A stretch of DNA of 64,000 nucleotides from Aulostomus chinensis (GCA_037954235.1 JBBMOA010000007.1:28888957-28952956); one strand, 5' to 3'; shown: positions 26,301 to 39,400, numbered from the stretch's first letter. The notes: generated by a model from the sequence alone, not told the origin. Translations and numbers: made by a program.

Positions 26301-27090
26301 TTCAAGATATCTATTAGAGGAACTCAGTAGAACCCGTAGAACCCGTTTGCCTCTTTAGACTAATTGTGTTGTTTTTTCTGCCTGCTCTTTCTCTCTTCTG
26401 TTTTTGTCTTGTTTATTCCTGAGCGTCCCATGGGGCTTCACTACTGGGGACAGAAGAAGAGTTGTGAAATGTCCCACCTGCTGATTGCATGATGGATTTT
26501 GCAACTTCTTTTTTTCCAGTAGAACTGTTGTCTGAACCCCAGATGGAGCAGGAAGAGCTCGTGTATTCTCATCACATTCATTTTTCTCGGGCGAATCCCC
26601 ATGCAGCAAACCTCTTAGGTGCTGCCAACATTTAGCATTTCATTCCACCACTGCTAAATACGGCAGTGTCCTCGTATAAAGTCAGGGAGTCTTTAACCCT
26701 TTCCTGTTCTCACGCAGAGTCAAGCAGCTGACGGATGAGGAGGAGTGCTGTATCTGCATGGATGGAAAAGCCGACCTTATACTTCCCTGTGCACACAGTT
26801 TCTGTCAGAAGTGCATTGATAAATGGTACGAGCAACGATCAAGCTTGGCTTGGTTTCAATTAGCGATGGTTTGCAAATGAAAACCCTTCATGATCAGTGA
26901 TAGAAGTGCAAACTTCAGCGATGTCATGTGTGCTTGTAGGAGTGGGCAGAGCCGCAACTGTCCCATGTGTCGACTGCAGGTGACCGCCGCCAATGAATCC
27001 TGGGTAATGTCAGATTTCCCTACGGAGGATGACATCGCTGGCTACATCCTCAACCTGGCCGACGAGGCGGGCCACCCGCACAGGCCTTAA
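23340..27090 (+). CDS. rnf141: RING finger protein 141 (E3 ubiquitin ligase)
   Basis: Complete gene with five coding exons: 23340-23476, 24509-24617, 25005-25186, 26718-26825 and 26940-27090. All introns are GT-AG, phases close, and the product is 228 aa against about 230 in human. The N-terminus MGQQIS fits an N-myristoylation signal (Gly2, Ser6). The conserved middle is LTYEEFL..VAELNDV, KHLLFEVQPGSD and SRIMNLYQFIQLY. The C-terminal C3HC4 RING has predicted zinc ligands C153, C156, C167, H169, C172, C175, C186 and C189. The tail ends in ADEAGHPHRP, near-identical to the family. It probably acts as an E3 ligase, and mammalian RNF141 (ZNF230) is linked to the testis. Intron 1 carries SINE copy B. 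The gene is convergent with ampd3, as expected from the vertebrate ADM-AMPD3-RNF141 block. Confidence 0.97.
23877..24268 (-). mobile_element. SINE-like retroposon, copy B (in rnf141 intron 1)
   Basis: A minus-strand copy whose tail forms the (CCAT)n tract at its left. The core matches copies C, D and E very closely (for example TAGAGTCTGGATTAACCTGG and GTACCAGAGAGAACCCAGCA). Compared with copy C it lacks the ~40-bp part containing CTTATCCTGTTCAGGG next to the tail. No clear target-site duplication is visible. Its left border shares about 45 bp of extra sequence with copy C (23877-23921). Confidence 0.8.
23922..23979 (+). repeat. (CCAT)n tetranucleotide repeat
   Basis: About 14 perfect CCAT units. 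This is the expanded tail of SINE copy B. Confidence 0.95.
25320..25340 (+). repeat. (CA)n microsatellite
   Basis: A short CA tract in rnf141 intron 3, about 10 units. Confidence 0.85.
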
Positions 27091-29285
27091 CACCCAGTAC
27101 AGCTCCACCTGCACCAAGTATCCTTTACATATTGCAGCACAAAGACATGACTATATTTTCAAGACTGATGAAACCCGTGTGGTTTCCAGTCCTCATTTAC
27201 TTCGGTTACATTTTGGAAAATGACTCATTGTTTCCTTTTGAGTCATTGAAATCCCAAGTAGCTCTTTGCACTCCCTTCTCTGAACCTGTGTTGTTGATGT
27301 GGTGCTTTATGGGAATTGTGTGATGCCATCTAAATATTAGTGTTTGTAATAAGTTATGTGACTTTAATCATATTTAACACAAATTATCCAAAAGTACACA
27401 TCCAACTTTGGTTTTTGAGTTGATTTAAACGCCATTTGAGGAGAGAAGCAGGGTTTAGATTAAGAAGCAGAAGTATTTATTGCCAAGTGCCAGTTGTCAG
27501 GGGAATTCATCTCAGCGTGCACTGGACCTTTGCAACAGGAAGCAGATCTAAGTTTTTGTTGCCTGTCACGTTAGTAGGAATAGCAAAGATGCTGCAGCCC
27601 AGGAGCCGGATGGAGCTTTGCATGTCTGACGACATCATTCTTCAAGGAGTGCAAACCTAACATACCTGCGCTGGCGAATTCCTAAGAATCCCAACATGAT
27701 CAGGGAGCGAGGGGTCGGCCGCAGCCTCCCATCAGCTATGTGGCCACACTCGCACTTGAACGCCACTCGGGTTCATGGGCACATTGATGATGATGGGTTC
27801 CCCCCGTTAATATGAAACAAATGAAGTCCTAAAATTACCAGCATGGTCAGGAGTCATCAGCAAGCAACTCCCCAAGCGTCAGTCTGTGGTTTCCAGCATT
27901 TGAAAGCTACTTTAGTTCATGGCTCACAGTTGACCTACAGTTGCACTTTGTCTTCAGAAGGAAAACATGGATCCAGGATCTGCGGTCCACAGTTGTGCTA
28001 TCCTTCAGGTTGCAGTTTTTCTCTCCTCATCTTCCAATCGCAACCTTTCAGGAGTGACCGACTGAGATCGGAGCTCCCTGTGAGTTCCCTCAAGGTTTAT
28101 AGAGCCCAAATATTTCCCACCATCAAGCTGATCTGCAGTCAGTGAGCCAGCGTGTTTGCTTCCCTCAGAACATGCTGAGGAGACGCGAGTAGAACCTCTT
28201 GGAACGTGGCATCAGGATTCACGAGTCTCTCTGATGCGCTGAGCTAAAGGGTTTTATATGATTTATACGGTGATGGAGTGGTGTCTCCCTCTCTGGCTGG
28301 TCACCACTCTTCATGTGCGCTGTTTTTATTTGTTTTACTCTTTGGTGTAAGAGTATTTTGATATGATCTACTGGAGCAGTACTGTACTTCCCTCCCCTAA
28401 AACCCAGTCTCATCCCTGCTTTGTCATGAAAGATAAAAGATTTATGAGTTCGTCATCTTTTCAGTCACAAATGCAGCAAATCACAGGCAGGAAGTCTCAG
28501 TGCTGTTGATGCAGATGTGATTGAGTGGGACTTGATCCATGCTGGGTGTTCCATTAATGTGAAAACGTGTACACCATCTCAATAGAGAGCTAATTTTCTA
28601 GCTAATCGATGATTTAATGTTGGGTTAACATGTTCTGTTCATCCATTGGTGGGTTTTGACATTCAGCGAGTGGCTTTACGGTTTGACTAGTTTCTTCCTA
28701 ACTCTGCATTTATTCAACTGAAATGTCCTGCAAGAAGTGAACTGTACAGGGGTCACTGGAGAGATGTTCTATCAGATTATTAATTTCATCTGCGGGGATT
28801 TTTCTGTCTGTTTCTTCTTTGAGGTTCTCTGGCAGTGGAGCTGAGAAATTCACTGGAACTTTGCAGTTGCACTTAACGTACGACTTTGTCTCCGTGGTAG
28901 AAAATATAACGGAAAACTATTTCTTGTCCAAGATGTACAGATACATGTACAGCAAAATGATTGGAACGATGGGGTATCCTCTGATGTGTAGTTGTGAAGA
29001 CTAAGATTCTGGCTCCAGTGTCACTTCTGACAGTCGTCCACTTTCAAGCTTCTGATTCCACGGAAACCTATGTTATTATTTGAAACTTGTCCTGAAGCAA
29101 CCACACAAGCCCAACTGCTGTGTAATGTTTGGTGCAGCCTTAAGATGGTAGCAGCTCGCCGCCGATCTCATGGCCTGTCACAGATCTGAAGACGCGTTAT
29201 CTGTTGCTGAATAGATGGTGTATTAAATGAAGCATACTTACTGTATTATCCTGTATTAATAAAGAAATCACTTCTTTTGCACTTT
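27091..29285 (+). other. rnf141 3' UTR with poly(A) signal
   Basis: The stretch from the stop codon to the AATAAA at 29258-29263 has no other gene and contains only short chance ORFs. The signal is followed by the GT-rich TTTGTTCGTGTCTTGTC, a good downstream element, so transcription probably ends near 29280. The implied 3' UTR of about 2.2 kb is long. Use of an earlier site cannot be excluded. Confidence 0.5.
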
Positions 29286-29639
29286 GTTCGTGTCTTGTCT
29301 TGAGTTGAGGTCGTATCTCCTCTCTTTAATTCCATAAGAGTACATTGTTTATCACATAAAAGCTGTTAATCGATCTTCTTTGACCCTGGGGTTTAATATC
29401 GCTGACATTGCACTGCAAGTCAAAGAATCAAGAACACGTCTTCCTGGTGGCTCCTTATATTTGAGGGTGGAATCCTCAGGTTTCTAGACACTCCACAACT
29501 CACTGTCTGTCTGCCTGTCTGTCTGCCTGTCCTTCCACCACCCTTTTATTAGACTTTATTACGTCCTTATGGGGATGTTTTGATGCAAGTTCAGAAAAAG
29601 GCACAAAAAGTCAGACAAAGAAAGGGGAAAAAAAATCCC

Positions 29640-30486
29640 GCACAAACGTTCTTGGAGTCTTTATTAATGTTACATATCAGTCCTTTGAAAAACAACACGT
29701 TTAAAAAAAATAATTTTTAGTCTTTTACATTGTTGAGTTGATGGGTTTATACTTTCAACCAAATATTCTCCTGAAACGAGTCAAAGGCTGGGCTGAATCC
29801 ACATGCCAGCACCTTCGTAGGTTTTCTGTTCTTGTTAATCCAATTGTGAAATTAGCATCAGAAAAATGTTGGATTTGAAATTAAGAATCAGGTGAAGGTG
29901 ATAATGTTTGATGTGTGAGCGTTAATGGACCTTTTTTGTGTGGAGGACGGAGGTTAAGAGCACGGGTTAAAAGCACAAAACAACTCAAAAACCATCAGAA
30001 TGTCAAGTTTGTCGTGTTTCAATGTTGGACTGAATTTGGTGAAGTGGTGGTGGTGAAGTGGTGGCAGGCTGACTTCTGAACATGCTCAAATTACACTCGC
30101 AGACGACTCGACATCATAACAGCTGTAAAAATAACACTGGTTTTCGGTGAAAACCCTTCTACGTGGTGCCGATGGCGTCCGTGCTGCAGGTTCTGGAGCT
30201 GACGCTCTGGTATGTCTGGATCCAGAAGTGAATCGCAGACAGAAAATTCCCTTCCATTCCAGTGCAATGAGGTACAGAGTGATTGGAAAAGTTCATTGGT
30301 TCAATATAAAACACCGTCAAGCGAGTCGCAGCTTATTTGGCACCAAAGACGACACTAAATTATATCAACTCACTGTTTTGATTCATAAGAAAAAAATGTA
30401 AAAAACAAATCAACGGACAAAACAGAAAGTAATAAATACAGGCCGCCTTCTCGCCGAGGACCTGGTCAGGTGCAGTTCCTGGCGAG
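29640..30486 (-). other. ampd3 3' UTR with poly(A) signal
   Basis: On the minus strand an AATAAA lies at 29665-29660, about 820 bp after the ampd3 stop codon. It faces the rnf141 terminator signal about 400 bp away, so the two genes end tail to tail. Confidence 0.45.
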
Positions 30487-33400
30487 TTACTCGTCTGTGG
30501 TCGTTCCCTCCACTTTCACCGCATCCACCAGGAAGCTCAGCTCATTGCACAGCGTCTCGTGGCGGTACGCCATGCGGATTTGTGCCACGTTCGTCCTGTG
30601 GATGTCATTGCCCTCCGGTCCGTCCTGCAGGTAGTTTGAACCAATGAAGTGCTTCTTCTCCTGTGGGTGGGAGAGTACAACACGTGTGGGCGGGATGATG
30701 CACACGGTGGGAGTTTTTGTCAGGCCCAGAAGCGGAGTTCTTACCTGATGTGAGAGGCCGCTCTGCAGCACGCTGTTCCTGGCTATCTCACACAAATCGC
30801 AGGTGCTGAGCTTCCACAGCTGGGCTGCGATGGCGTATTCCTCCATCAGAGCTTCCTGATGGACACAAATGGTACCGTATCGAGGGGAATGTACATTTTA
30901 GGAGGCACTAGAGCGACAGCATGGATTTGTTGCATTAATATTGATGATTGTGTGATGCATATTTTCACACCGTTTCCAACATTCTCCCCATCCTCCATGT
31001 TGACGGTCCTGGGGACGCATCTTAGTATTTACACAACTCTGTACTTTTAAAGGTACTGATGAAATTACACGGGTACTAGCAAGTACTTTCAGGGTAGAAC
31101 CCTCGACTTGAGTGCACCTGGCTGAGCAGAGTCTACGAAAGACAGAACGACATCGGGCCTGACACACCGGGGGGGGGGGGGGGGGGGGGGGGCCTGAGCT
31201 CCCAATTGTGGGTTCCACTTTTTGAAAGGTGTACTGTGATTTGAGTCGTGAAGTATTTAACATACTTCACGACTCCAAGTATTTCCATATAAAATGGCTT
31301 TAGACTTATAGTTTAAAAAAACTGCAGTAGTATTGGCTGCAGTACCTTTGTGTAGTGGAACTGCATGGGGTCGTCAGTGGACAGCGACACACACAGGCCT
31401 TTCTGAAGGAACTCTCGCAGCGGGTTCTTGGAGTACTGCAGGAACAAGCTGTTGTTGCTCAGAGGGGACATGGCTATGGGCACCTGGGCCAGGTAGTACA
31501 GGTACTGCAAAACTGGACTCTGGGGAGGAGAGGACGGAGTATTACTACAAGATTCTTTTGGAAACAAAACAGTGAATGCAACACAGGAAGCCACCAAGAG
31601 AAAATGAAGAGCAGACAAATTTAGGTGTATTAAAAAAAAATGACAGTTTGCAAGCTGAGAATTTCAAGCTTATCTGTGGCTCTTATTCTCAAAAAGTAGA
31701 AGAATTTCTCAACCTGTGCTTAAGAGAACCACCAAACCACCTGCGCTGGTTTGTCAGCGTCAGTGATTATGACTTTGGTACGGAACGATCAGCCATCAGC
31801 GCCTCCCAATGACGACGTTCAGGACACTTTGCGCATCGGATGCTGACGGGACCTCACCTTCTTGAGGTTGAGGCCGTGGGAGATGTTGTCTGCCGTGAGG
31901 AAGGCGGTGACCAGGTGGGTGATGGAGCCGGCCTCGCCGCAGTGGGGACGGAACTGGAAGGTGTTCAGACCACGTTCCCTGAGGTAGGACAGAGACCGGA
32001 GTCATAGGTGCGGCATTTCATTCGGAGCATCTTTGCATTCCAATCGCTCGATCTACATGTGGACGTACTTGCGCAGGTTGTTGAGCACCATGATGTTGGC
32101 GTACATGTAGAACAGGTAGTAGGTGTAGGGAGGGTTATCGTCTGAGGTCCACGAGTCGGGCTTCGGGCTTTTGTAAGAGAACATGTGGTTGCTGTGTTTG
32201 GACTCGTCATCAACGCTGTCAAACCCCGTCACCTACAGAGAGAACCAGGATGAGACAGCAGCTCGTTTAGGACATCCATGACACGACACAACTTAAGTCT
32301 GGTGAATGAGAGGGAGAAAACATCAGGGACGCCTGCGAATTCAGAGGTACCTCAAATCATCCTCACGAGGGGAAGAGTTACTTCAGGGTTGCTGTATTGT
32401 AGTGTATGATTCGAATCTAGGTGTCCCTAATAAATTGGCTCTGATGTGCATCGACTCATCAGTGCAACACGTCCTGTAGTCTCACTTCGTTTTGGTTGTG
32501 TTTGTCTTCTGCTGTGCTGGAAAGTGTTGCTAAACATCACCGCATGTTCCCGGAGCCAAAATGAAAAGGTTTTCATGTGTTACAGTTTATTCATAAAAGT
32601 ACTTACATATTTCAAGAATACATGTAGCGCCGGGTGCTTTTGTGGATTGACTGTGGCCTCAAACAGGGGAAGGAAAATGTTCTCCAGCATTTTGGCGAAG
32701 TGCGGTATGAGTTTCTTTGACCTGAAAATGTCACTGCAAAACACAGGAACTTACATAAGCTCATCTCCTCGTGTAAACAAAGCGATTGTAGAATTCCTTC
32801 GCTCATTCAGAACAGCATATCGAGTGATGTAATATAATTTTGTCTAACTTGATTAAGTTTTATGGAATTTGTTTGAGTTATTTTAAAACCTAAAAAAAAA
32901 GAAAAAAAAGAAGAAGTTTTGGGGACTCTGACGTTAGAAAGAATGGAAAATCTAAAAGGAGGAGTTCAAGCGATACTTCAGCTTCGTGTTTTTGTCATTG
33001 AAGCACTCAGAAACAGGCATCTAGAGCTCCCAAAGACGCGTTTCTCTCCTGGTGACACTGGCTCTTACTGCGTTCTGGAGTCACAGAGAAGTCGCCATGA
33101 GCTCAGGACACCGACTGGTGAGAGCTTGGAAGACAAAAGACACTTTTCTGGTGATGCATCGCTTTGCAAGATCCCAAACATCCTTGTTACACTCGTTTCC
33201 ACTGAAGTAAAATTGCATTTACGTGATTAAATAAACATCGACTGGAAGTTCGTCACTGTGTATTCATGTGAAAAACCAATGAAACAGGAATGTTCACGCT
33301 GTCTCGTGACTCACTAGATTCTGGGAACTTGGATCATCCACCTGATGTTGGGCGAGTGGACCTTATGCTGGATGAACCAGTTTGCCAGACCCTCCCACTC

Positions 33401-36400
33401 ACTGGCAGAGCGGCCGTAGATTGACAGACGAGGCTCAGCATGTTGGTACTTACTCTCCTCCAAGTCCTTAGCGACTTCCTGAAACGGACGCCAACACACA
33501 GGAAGTTGGTGATGTTTACTGATAAGGCAGAACGGAAAACTGCTCGTACAGATAGTGACTTCTGTTTGTTTCTACACACCAACAAAGCAGATGCACAAGA
33601 TGTGAGTACTTCACATTACTGATAGAAACCTGATGAAACCTGTGAGTTGCAGCTGATCAAGTCAAGTCAGTTTCATTTGTACGGCGCCAAATCCCAACCA
33701 AAGTTCCCTCCAAGTAGAGCAGGTCCAGCACCTCCCTCCTTCTATGAACCCCCACCCAACAATCCTCCATCAGCAGCACATCCTGCAACAGCAGCCACCA
33801 GAACCTTCCTTTACCAGCAGGAAGGTGGAGCAGATCCAGGATCAGTGGGGACGGAGAGAGAGAGCAGGAGAGCAGGACAGGGACAAAGACAGAGAATGGA
33901 GGAGGACAGAGAGACAGAAGGAGAGAGAGGGACAGAGATAAAGAGGGAGAGACAGGAGGAGAGACTGATGGACAGACGGGGACGTGAGCAGGTGGAGCTA
34001 CGGGTAGCAGCTGGAGCCTCTTCAGGTCTGGAGCCTCCTCCTCCAGCAGCAGCAGTCAGGCAACTAAAACACTGAACTGCTGCCTGACAGCCTTTCAAGT
34101 ATCACCAAGTGTTTCGAGGTCAAAGTTGGACAAAAAGGTTTCGACCTAAAGAAGAATATTGGGTGACATTTTAGGAGCACTGAAATGAGCTGATTCTTTT
34201 ATTTTGAATGAATAAGACTTCCTGTGAGCACGCACACCAGGGGCCTGAATGAGAACCACGTTTCGGTGGTTGCTTCGGTTTCGAAGTCAAAGTTTTTTTT
34301 GTGGTCCAGAGACAAAACACGAAACCCGCTTTATTGTTCCTCTGTTCACTTCTACATCCAAACTGTTGAACTGATTTTCTTCACAATCGGTTCGAAGTCA
34401 GAGGGAACGTGAGGCACCAGCCAAGGAGGGATCCAGTAGATCAGATCCAAATCAAAAGGGGTGGATCCAGGACTTCTCAAACCCTTTTTAAAATGTGTTT
34501 GTTTAGCAGGATATCTCAAGAACGAGCGGGCAGATTTTGATACGATTTTGGTGAAAAATGGATAAAGTAGATACAGGAAAAGGGGATGAATTTGGGATTG
34601 TAGCTCCTGGATACTGAGGCCGCTGGCAGCTCGGGATGAAATCAAGGTGAGTAGAATGCATGAAAATACACCGGACTGCAGAGAGGGAGCTCTGGAACGG
34701 CTTCCTTTGTTTGTCTAAAAGTTGTTTTCTCATCAACGGAGAACGCTTGATTTTCAGCTGCTGTAAAAACAGTTTTCCTCATTGCTCCGCCTCGTGCGGA
34801 TCGTTCTCCGGCTAAAAAGGCCGCGGGAGCCTGGCGTTGCCCTTCACGCTTATCTGTTTGTAGTCCGGCTGTCTCAAACGGGCAAGCAAATTTGATGACC
34901 TCTGAACTGTTACACCCCTGAACACCCGCCATCATCGAGGCTAATCAGCTCCCCACTTGAACACAACCAGACCCATTCAGACCAGATCAAAGAGAAGATC
35001 AGAGAGCGGGATCTGCCAGGGCGCCATTCATGCTTGAACTCCTACTTCACCTTGATGAGGCGTGCGAAGTACTCTCCTTTGATGTAGTTGTCTGATTTCA
35101 GGAAAATCTCTCGCAGCTCGCTGGCTCCCACCGGGTTGTATTTGGAGTTGAACTTGTCAAAGCGATGAAATGTTTGTCTTCCCTGGGAGAGTCATTCGTG
35201 AGAGCGGGTGAATCAATCTCATCTACGGATGATCACATTCTCATTCCAACTAAGTGACTGTATTGATTATTTTCAGGCTACATGAGCAGGACTTTGCGTG
35301 GAACTTATGAAATGATTGATTAATACCATATGAAATGCATGAACAACCCGTAATTACATCCTCATGTCAACAAATACAGGTTGGTGAAATGTGCTGCAGA
35401 CTTCTTAGAATGACAAATTAATTCTTTGCAGGCACACAGTCATTATGTGATTACCTCAAGGACATTGTCTTTTTAGGTAAATAACAGAAGGTAAACCTGA
35501 TGTCACCCTCAGCAGTACAGCAGGAATGTGAGCGTCATCGGTTTGTTCTTACGGCGTGCACGTCCAGCGAGTCCACGGTGAGGTCGTAGGGGTCCATGTT
35601 GAGGCTCTTGAAGACTTGTTTGAGTGTAATCTTCTGGCCTCCTTTCTCCAGGACCACGCGATCCGCTTCCGTGTGGTATGTGGTCTTAATAAACTTCAGC
35701 AAGTGCTTCTGGTTCATGCAGGCGGCAGCGTGTATATGTGTGTCCACCTGTGTTTGACGCCATACAAACAGAGCAGGACTTTAATGGACACGTTGCAAAA
35801 CAGTCAGAAACCCGTGTTTATTTGCACTGAAGCTGCTGGAATAACAAAGAAGCTCTGCTGTAGCGAGGAGGCTCGTCAGCCGACAGCTCGTTTAAACCGC
35901 CGGATGCGGGTAAACCGACCTTTCTGACGTTGTAGAAGTCTCTGTGCGGGACGCTTTTCAGCTCCTTGAGCTCAGCCATTTCATTCAGCATCTCATGAAG
36001 GTAGAATTTAGACGCCAAGAAGTTCAGTCGTCTGTGACAGTAGGTTTTCCTGCATGGCAACACAACACAAAGACCATCAGGAGGGAAAAGATAATGTCTC
36101 CTTCTCCATTTTAGCTCAGTGACGCTCAAAGACGTACGTTGGGCCATCAGCTATCATGGCCAGGACGTGGCTCAGGTCTATGGCGAAGGTTTCCAGGTCC
36201 GGGTACGGGAGGCTGTGTGGCCGCTGCTGTTTCAGGGCCTCGGCGTTGTCGTACACGTGAACTATTCCCTCCTTCATCTGTAGCTCGTAGTTCAAGTTCT
36301 CAGGAATCCCCTCCATGGAGTAGGGGTCCTCGCCCTCACTGGGGAACGGCCAGATATCTGCGAATGACGACAGTGAGGTCAACAAGACAGCGATCGCAGA

Positions 36401-39400
36401 CCTTCAGATGAACAGAGGATAAAAGTCCTGCTCGTTTTAAAGAATCTGAACAGGCCGAGTCTTCTGCTCTCTCAAGTGCTTGGTGAGTACGGCGCATGTT
36501 TATGGATCATTTGCTGTGTGTGTGTGAGGGTGTGTGTGAGACGAGGACTCAAGCTGCACCTAAGTTGCACTTATTAATGTCGCTGTCATGCGCATCCTTC
36601 CACACCTGTCGGTGGGCGTGGCCACGGAGATACTGCAGCAGCGTAAGCAAACGACCGCTTTGAAGAAACCATCTGAATCACTCACGTAATGATGAGTCAG
36701 CAAACATGTCGAAGGTGAACTCAGCTGCACCAGTTTGTACCGGAGGATTAAGGCTTAATTCTTCTACCTGGCAAGATCTCATCCTCCTCTCGCCACTTCT
36801 CATTCTGTGTGCTGCAGAGGAAGCGAGCGATGGTCCTGGGAAAGCGGTGGTAGGCCAGTCTGGCGTATTTTTCCCGGATGAACAGAGCTTTTAGGAGACT
36901 TTGGGCTGCCTGCTCATAATCTTCCACAGTGATCTGGAAATATCATAAAAAATACAAATTCAAAGAGGTGACCATTTGACCGTGGGTCCAGGTATCTTTG
37001 ACACTTCGTGCTGTGGTTCTGGGACGCCCTTAAATTAACCTCTGCTTGGTTTTGCCTTGTGCCTGGTGAAAGGTCACGTTTAGCCCACATCGTGAGGCAC
37101 CCGGCTCCCCTCACGGCTCTAACAGCAGATCACATTTCAACATTTTTGAAGGACTGATTCCTGTCTTCGCCCGGGATGAAAAGCTGCTGACAGCACAGAC
37201 TGTGACATCCACCTCCAAGTGGTGAAATTCAGCAGAGTTCAATCTAAAGTTCAGCTTAGATTCATTTTAGAATTCCATCATCCATCCATCATCCATCCAT
37301 CCACCCATTTTCTACAGCTTATCCTGTTCAGGGTGGTGGGGGTGGAGCCTATCCCAGCAGCCTTCCCCCTGGACAGGTCACCAGTCCATGGCAGGGCCAA
37401 CACATAGAGACAGACAACCATTGGCTCTCCCAGCCACGCCTACGGTCAATTTAGAGTCTGGATTAACCTGGTCCCTCTTGATGTCTTTGGACTGTGGAGG
37501 AAGCTGGAGTACCAGAGAGAACCCAGCAGGAACAGGGACAACATGGAGACTCACCCAGAAAGACCCCGTGCTGCAGCCGGGGCTCCACCCACAACCGTCT
37601 TGCTGGGGGGCCACAGGGAGGACCACTGCTCCCCCGTGCCGCCAGTTTAGAATTCACCAGAAAAAAAAAGCTGAACTATAACTAGTCTTTCCGTCACTTG
37701 AACTCATTAAGACATTTTACTGGTGTCGCCAAAATACAGAAAACAACAGCCACATGTTTTCTGTCTCCTAATGGAGACAAACTACTAACAACAACTAACG
37801 TGTCCAAAACGTCTGTTTACCATGTGAGTGACCAGCTGGCTCAGACACTTGAACTTCCTCATGGTTGCATCAAACTGTCAGGGTTTTTGTTTTTTGCTTC
37901 TAACTGCTGGATGAAGAAGCCTTGGATTATGTTTTTGACAGTTTGTTGGTAGCTTCATGCTGGATATATGCGGCTGGTGTTTTTTCTGAAAGGCAAATTG
38001 CGCTGCCATCACTTGGATATTAAAGCTGCTAAGAATGTTTACACCGGCCCAAGCCTTGCTCAGAGAAGTGAGGCGGCCACGAGCTCTGAATGTGCTGGAG
38101 CAGGGATCATGTTTACCCCGGCGCAGTAGTCCCCACTTATAGTAACCCTCTGGAAGTCTGGGAAACTCTCTGAAAAGACGGGTTCAGGTGTGATCGGGGA
38201 GAGAATCGGAGACGTCACAGACAGGTTCCAGTCATTGCTGGCAGGAATCTGCAAAGACACCGACTGGGAACGCTTCATCATGAAATTCTTCTTCCTAGTG
38301 ACACACAAAGAGGAGGAGACAACATGTCAACTCTCAAAGCTGCCAGAGGCCCACCGCCAAGAGCTGTGGGACATTGCTCGAGGATGTAGGATGCAGGAAG
38401 AGCCATATTTGATCAGAAATGTTCACGTGATACCGTTTAGCGGACTCCTGAGACTGCTGCTCCGCCAGCTCCTTTTGCAGCGCACGTTCCCTGTCCTCAT
38501 GCAGGCCGATGGGACAGTCCTCCGGCACGGTGAACAGCGCCAGAGCATCCTTGGTGTCTTCCTCCTTCAGGGCGGAGGCGAACACTTTCTCTGCTAGCAG
38601 ACGCACCTTCTCATCCACTTGGCTCATAGACATTTTTGGGAAAAGCCGTGGCATCTCTGAGGAGTTGAGAGAAGTTTGAGTGAGTGCTGCGTGTCAAAGT
38701 GCCTCTCAGAAGAAGCCTCTGGGTGGAGGACAAGCAATAACGTCACTCCTGCGTCTGACCTCTCGCTATAATTCACCTGGCAAACGGGATGAAATACGGC
38801 AGCGCTCAAAGGAGAAATAACATTTTGTTTGTCGTGGCTGTAAACACGAATTCCAGAGAGATGAATATGAGATCTATGACCACCGAGTGAGACGCGTAAG
38901 GAGGCTGCAGGAGGGGAGCAGCTGAGCACGTTTTGCAACTCTGCATCTTACACACACCAGTAAACATGTCTTGAGTGGCAGCTTGTGTTTCAGACAAGTG
39001 AGAGTAAACAGAATGATTGCTGAGCTGGTGAGAGACTGAAAAAGTGACCTCATCACCTCGAGGTCACTTTTTCTTCAAACTTCCAAGATTTCTTGGAAAG
39101 GAACTCAACAGAGAAACACGAACACACATCGTCCTGGAGGTTCCTTCTACGTGTGATATTGCTGCTGTATAATTCGTAATTTGGTATTGATGGAGGGAAA
39201 TGTAAGCAGACAGCTAACTGTCGGGGTCTGGCTGCTTAACTAGTGCTGCATTTTGAATAAAAAAAAACTTTAAAATGATTTTTATCTTCAATTTACAACT
39301 CAAATTTCAGAAAAACTACCATCTGTGCCTGCAGGGATGCGTTTTATCCACAGAGGAGCTGGAAGTGAGATTGGCAGGACGCCCAGTTTGTGCTGCGAGG

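Noticed and set aside
33647..34075. 142-codon ORF rich in Glu and Arg
   Set aside because: Produced by a purine-rich interspersed repeat inside an ampd3 intron, on the opposite strand to the gene.
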